A stretch of 7,768 nucleotides of DNA, from contig JAQWZS010000097.1 in assembly GCA_029253325.1 (NCBI GenBank), positions 1 to 7,768 of the forward strand. The letters run 5' to 3'. Positions 5,210 through 7,768 of the stretch are shown one piece after another (position 1 is the stretch's first letter; each line of letters starts with the position of its first letter). The notes beneath the pieces were generated by a model, which saw only the letters and a list, made by a program, of their open reading frames with translations, made no database searches and was not told where the DNA came from. A program made the translations under genes and the position numbers. This stretch comes from Bacteroidia bacterium (GTDB lineage Bacteria; Bacteroidota; Bacteroidia; NS11-12g; UBA9320).

Positions 5210-7455
5210 TAACGAACAATTAGTAATTTAGAAACTAGAGAATCTTCATCATCCTTATTTGCAGAAAATATCAGATATACCCCTGTTTGAGGTTTCTTAC
5301 CCTCAAAATTAAGTCCGTTCCAAACAGCTGTGCCACCCACTGCCACAAGTTCATAAACAACCCTTCCTGCTACATCAGCAATTTTCACAGTAGCATCCTC
5401 CGGTAAACCAGTAATTGTTATCGGTCCTTCATATTCTGGATGAACTGGATTTGGAAAAACAAGCGTATTTTCATGAAGGTCCTCTGCCTCTGTTGCGTCA
5501 CTTCTAAATGATGCAATTCCATTAGTAGTTCCAAAAAATACTTCACCCGTATTTGGGATAATTCCAATACAATTTATCACATTACTGGGCAAGGGACTAT
5601 TAACTTCAGTAAGATGAAGAATAACCTCAGAACCATCGTCCTTTATAAGCCATGCTCCATTATTAGTTGCTACCCATTTACGGTTTCCACCATCAATTTT
5701 AATGTCATTTATCACCTCACTTCCAAGTAAATAACCAATATCCTCGCCGTCATCAATAATAATCTGTTGAGCATCTGCATTTGCACCACCGTCAAAAACT
5801 AAACTAGGGTTATAAAAAACTGCAATTCCTGATTCTGTTCCAACCCATATTTCACCATCTTTATCTTGGACTATCGCCTTAACATTATTGCTAGGTAGTC
5901 CTCCACCATTTTTAGAAGTACCTAAAAACCTTGTTCTTAACGATCCATTTTGAAATTCTTTAGCTACTAGTATACCGCTACCAGAGGTTCTTGGGACTAA
6001 TATCCAAATTTGATCCCTTTCGTCAACTACCATCTCTCCTAATCGCTTGGTTCCAACGTTAAAATCCACCCAATCTCCGTTTGACCTCATAACTGCAAGT
6101 GATCTATCTGTCTCGTAGTTGGACACCCACAAATTATTTTGATTATCATATGTCATACCAAGTGCAACCTCGTTTGTACCCACAGAAAGTTTGAGAGCAC
6201 TATTAGAGTTTGTATACCGTTCTACAGGCTTTCCATTTTCTAACTTTAATAAACCGCTACCAAAACTACCTAGCCAGGTTTCATTTTTATCCTTTGGCAC
6301 GTATAAGGCAGTAAAATCCCTCATCCCTCCAGCCAATGGATCTGATGTATTTCTGTTAAACCAATTTCCATCCTCATATCGATAATACCCATTAAAGTTA
6401 TACGTTGGAGCAAAAGCAGGGGTGTAACCTCCAGAGGTAACCCATAAACTATTCCCTTGTCCTTCCATATCATAGGTGGTTGAGGCAAATGGGCCTTGAG
6501 GAGTGAAATAGCTTATTTGTCCAAATGCATCTTTTTTCATTAGTCCTCTGTAAAACCCCCCAAACCATAAATTATTCTGAAAATCTAATATAGCTGAACT
6601 CATTGCAACCTCTCCATATTCTTCAATTGAACCTGATTCATTAATAACCGCAATGCCCTCATATCTGCATACAACTAATTTTCCATGACATACATTTAAA
6701 CTCTTGTAGCCTTTTTTGACTCCAGATTCAACAGTTGAAAAATATAAACCATCGTATGAATATAAAATACTATCAGACACAAAATATAACTTATTGTTGT
6801 AATCGGTTATACATACAGCTGAATCATATTGATTAATTATCTCCCAACTTGAAAAATTCTTTAAATTTACATTATTGTCAAATCCTGGAGCAAATTTGAT
6901 TCCTTCGTTTGTTCCGATATAGATATTTTGATTATATATCGCTAGGGAATTTACTGCCAGAGGAATTCCACCATCACCAAGATTCTGAAAATCATCAATA
7001 ATTTCCTCAGCAACTAAATCAATAACGACTATCCCAAATGCAGTAGACAAATAGGCATATTGATTGTAGATATAGACTTCGTATACATCTTTGGATCCAA
7101 AAATGTCTGAACGCTTAATCCCAGGCAAATTGATAATAGAATTCCCTTTTAATAAATCAATATCTCCACTTTTGTAGGCAATAACTAAGGTGTTAAACTC
7201 ATTAGAGCAACCCATAGAGACAACTTTCGATTCAGAGAATCCATTGACTTTTGTCAGAAACTCTGCCTCACCACTTTTTAAGCCAAATTCATAAATGCCA
7301 ATATCTGAGAGCACAAATAATTTTTGATCAGCCTCTATAATTTGCCTGACGCTATTGTAGGGCAAGTGCATACGCCAAGTATATGTCGGTGTATTATTCT
7401 GAGTATAACCCACTAAAGAACCAAGTAAAAGTATCAAAAAAATTAGTCTCCTCAT
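5209..7455 (-). CDS. porZ: PorZ-like type IX secretion surface protein: beta-propellers plus T9SS sorting domain
   Basis: In Porphyromonas gingivalis PorZ belongs to the cell-surface attachment complex with PorU, PorV and PorQ, which cleaves T9SS cargo and anchors it to anionic LPS. This 748-residue protein has the same architecture. It begins with a signal peptide (1-19, hydrophobic core LIFLILLLGSLVG). Many propeller blades follow, with recurring LWVxx/IWVGT-type strands: IYIGTNEGI (178-186), LWFGG (296-300), WLGSFGSGLL (394-403), LWVSN (442-446), QIWIL (482-486), IWVGTESGI (536-544), KWVATNNGAW (593-602) and FFGTTNGI (640-647). The best reg_prop match is 519-543. Residues 665-748 form a type A T9SS C-terminal domain, opening LVFPNP and ending GVYLIF then KLLIVR. 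Length and order fit PorZ (P. gingivalis about 776 residues), and the adjacent recO fits too. There is no transmembrane or kinase domain after the propeller, so it is not a hybrid sensor kinase. An alternative is another secreted propeller protein of the same architecture. Confidence 0.82.
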   Translation of the reverse strand: MRRLIFLILLLGSLVGYTQNNTPTYTWRMHLPYNSVRQIIEADQKLFVLSDIGIYEFGLKSGEAEFLTKVNGFSESKVVSMGCSNEFNTLVIAYKSGDIDLLKGNSIINLPGIKRSDIFGSKDVYEVYIYNQYAYLSTAFGIVVIDLVAEEIIDDFQNLGDGGIPLAVNSLAIYNQNIYIGTNEGIKFAPGFDNNVNLKNFSSWEIINQYDSAVCITDYNNKLYFVSDSILYSYDGLYFSTVESGVKKGYKSLNVCHGKLVVCRYEGIAVINESGSIEEYGEVAMSSAILDFQNNLWFGGFYRGLMKKDAFGQISYFTPQGPFASTTYDMEGQGNSLWVTSGGYTPAFAPTYNFNGYYRYEDGNWFNRNTSDPLAGGMRDFTALYVPKDKNETWLGSFGSGLLKLENGKPVERYTNSNSALKLSVGTNEVALGMTYDNQNNLWVSNYETDRSLAVMRSNGDWVDFNVGTKRLGEMVVDERDQIWILVPRTSGSGILVAKEFQNGSLRTRFLGTSKNGGGLPSNNVKAIVQDKDGEIWVGTESGIAVFYNPSLVFDGGANADAQQIIIDDGEDIGYLLGSEVINDIKIDGGNRKWVATNNGAWLIKDDGSEVILHLTEVNSPLPSNVINCIGIIPNTGEVFFGTTNGIASFRSDATEAEDLHENTLVFPNPVHPEYEGPITITGLPEDATVKIADVAGRVVYELVAVGGTAVWNGLNFEGKKPQTGVYLIFSANKDDEDSLVSKLLIVR

Positions 7456-7469
7456 GCTTGAAATTTACA

Positions 7470-7477
7470 CAAAACTA
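7470..7477 (-). promoter_or_regulatory. Candidate promoter -7 element for the porZ-recO-DUF4294-bshB1 operon
   Basis: On the minus strand this reads TAGTTTTG, an exact match to TAnnTTTG. It lies 14 bp before the porZ ATG, so transcription would start about 8-10 nt upstream of the start codon. No TTG or TTTG is present at the -33 distance (around 7497-7499), which makes this weaker evidence than the rpsL promoter. It is the only such match found upstream of porZ, and no candidate was seen in the short gaps before recO, the DUF4294 gene or bshB1. Confidence 0.55.
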
Positions 7478-7526
7478 ACGAATGATTACGATGTTTTATT
7501 ACCATATAATAATAAAAGCAGAATAA

Positions 7527-7556
7527 TTTAAAAACTAAGAATCTACACTACATTTG
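7527..7556 (+). promoter_or_regulatory. Candidate Bacteroidota-type promoter of lipA
   Basis: TACATTTG at 7549-7556 matches the -7 consensus TAnnTTTG exactly. A partial -33 element (TTTA, 7527-7530) lies about 18 bp upstream. The -7 box ends only 9 bp before the lipA ATG at 7566, so the transcript should begin about 4-6 nt before the start codon. The region 7478-7526 between the two divergent promoters is very AT-rich and holds no operator-like palindrome that I can see. Confidence 0.6.
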
Positions 7557-7565
7557 TATAAAATA

Positions 7566-7768
7566 ATGGCAAATAAAATAGAAAATAAGCCTCAAGTAAA
7601 AATTAAGCAAAATAAGCGTATCAAGCCTGATTGGTTAAAAACTCAAATACCTGGTGATGGAAAGTATGCTGAAATGCTAAAATTGGTAAAAGATAACAAA
7701 CTACATACCATTTGCGAGAGTGGGAAATGCCCAAATATTGGAGAATGTTGGGGTGTTGGAACCGCCAC
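7566..7768 (+). CDS. lipA: Lipoyl synthase LipA, N-terminal 67 residues; 3' end cut by window edge
   Basis: LipA is a radical-SAM enzyme that inserts two sulfurs at C6 and C8 of protein-bound octanoyl groups, making the lipoyl cofactor of pyruvate and 2-oxoglutarate dehydrogenases and the glycine cleavage system. The fragment shows the family's N-terminal signature: KPDWLKTQIPG (20-30), LHTICESGKCPNIGECW (46-62) and GTA at the edge. Cys50, Cys55 and Cys61 form the CX4CX5C motif that binds the auxiliary [4Fe-4S] cluster, the one consumed as sulfur donor. The radical-SAM CX3CX2C motif lies past the window. The chosen ATG gives the short basic leader usual for the family; the next Met (37) is inside the conserved region. 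The gene is divergent from porZ, with a 110-bp gap between start codons. Confidence 0.96.
   Translation, partial: MANKIENKPQVKIKQNKRIKPDWLKTQIPGDGKYAEMLKLVKDNKLHTICESGKCPNIGECWGVGTA

Noticed and set aside
6191..6385. 64-codon plus-strand frame inside porZ
   Set aside because: It is a shadow of the propeller-coding strand, with no supporting signal.
5209..7455. Two-component hybrid sensor kinase reading of the propeller protein
   Set aside because: The propeller repeats resemble those of hybrid sensors, but there is no transmembrane helix, histidine kinase or receiver domain; the C-terminus is a T9SS sorting domain.

Overview
The window reads as chromosomal core genome of an AT-rich member of the Bacteroidota, most likely Flavobacteriia or a close relative. 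Four things point there. The promoters match the Bacteroidota consensus (TTG, about 19 bp, TAnnTTTG). Start codons lack a Shine-Dalgarno sequence. One gene encodes a PorZ-like propeller protein with a type IX secretion (T9SS) C-terminal sorting domain. There is also a bacillithiol gene (bshB1) and a DUF4294 protein, a family I know mainly from this phylum. Species cannot be named from the sequence alone.

Left block (1-2162, minus strand): the head of the streptomycin operon in the order rpsL-rpsG-fusA. It is tightly packed: rpsL and rpsG overlap by one base (TAATG), and rpsG and fusA are 3 bp apart. fusA runs off the left edge. A well-formed Bacteroidota promoter sits just upstream of rpsL.

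Middle (2163-3187, plus strand): a divergent gene for a FemAB/GNAT-fold acyltransferase-like protein of unknown substrate. Its 3' end overlaps bshB1 on the opposite strand by 28 bp.

Right block (3160-7477, minus strand): a probable four-gene operon transcribed porZ -> recO -> DUF4294 protein -> bshB1. The junctions are -1, 19 and 27 bp. It mixes a surface component of the T9SS, a recombination-repair mediator, a secreted protein of unknown function and a bacillithiol biosynthesis deacetylase. No common pathway is evident, so the genes may share only transcription.

Right edge (7549-7768, plus strand): the start of lipA (lipoyl synthase), divergent from porZ. Its promoter lies so close to the ATG that the mRNA should have almost no leader.

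The whole window is essentially gene-filled. The only gaps over 100 bp are the two divergent intergenic regions (2102-2278 and 7456-7565), both described by promoter features. I see no tRNA, rRNA, CRISPR array, insertion sequence, phage gene, riboswitch or convincing intrinsic terminator. No clearly new system is visible. The least understood items are the DUF4294 protein, the orphan FemAB-like protein, and the pairing of porZ with redox and repair genes.
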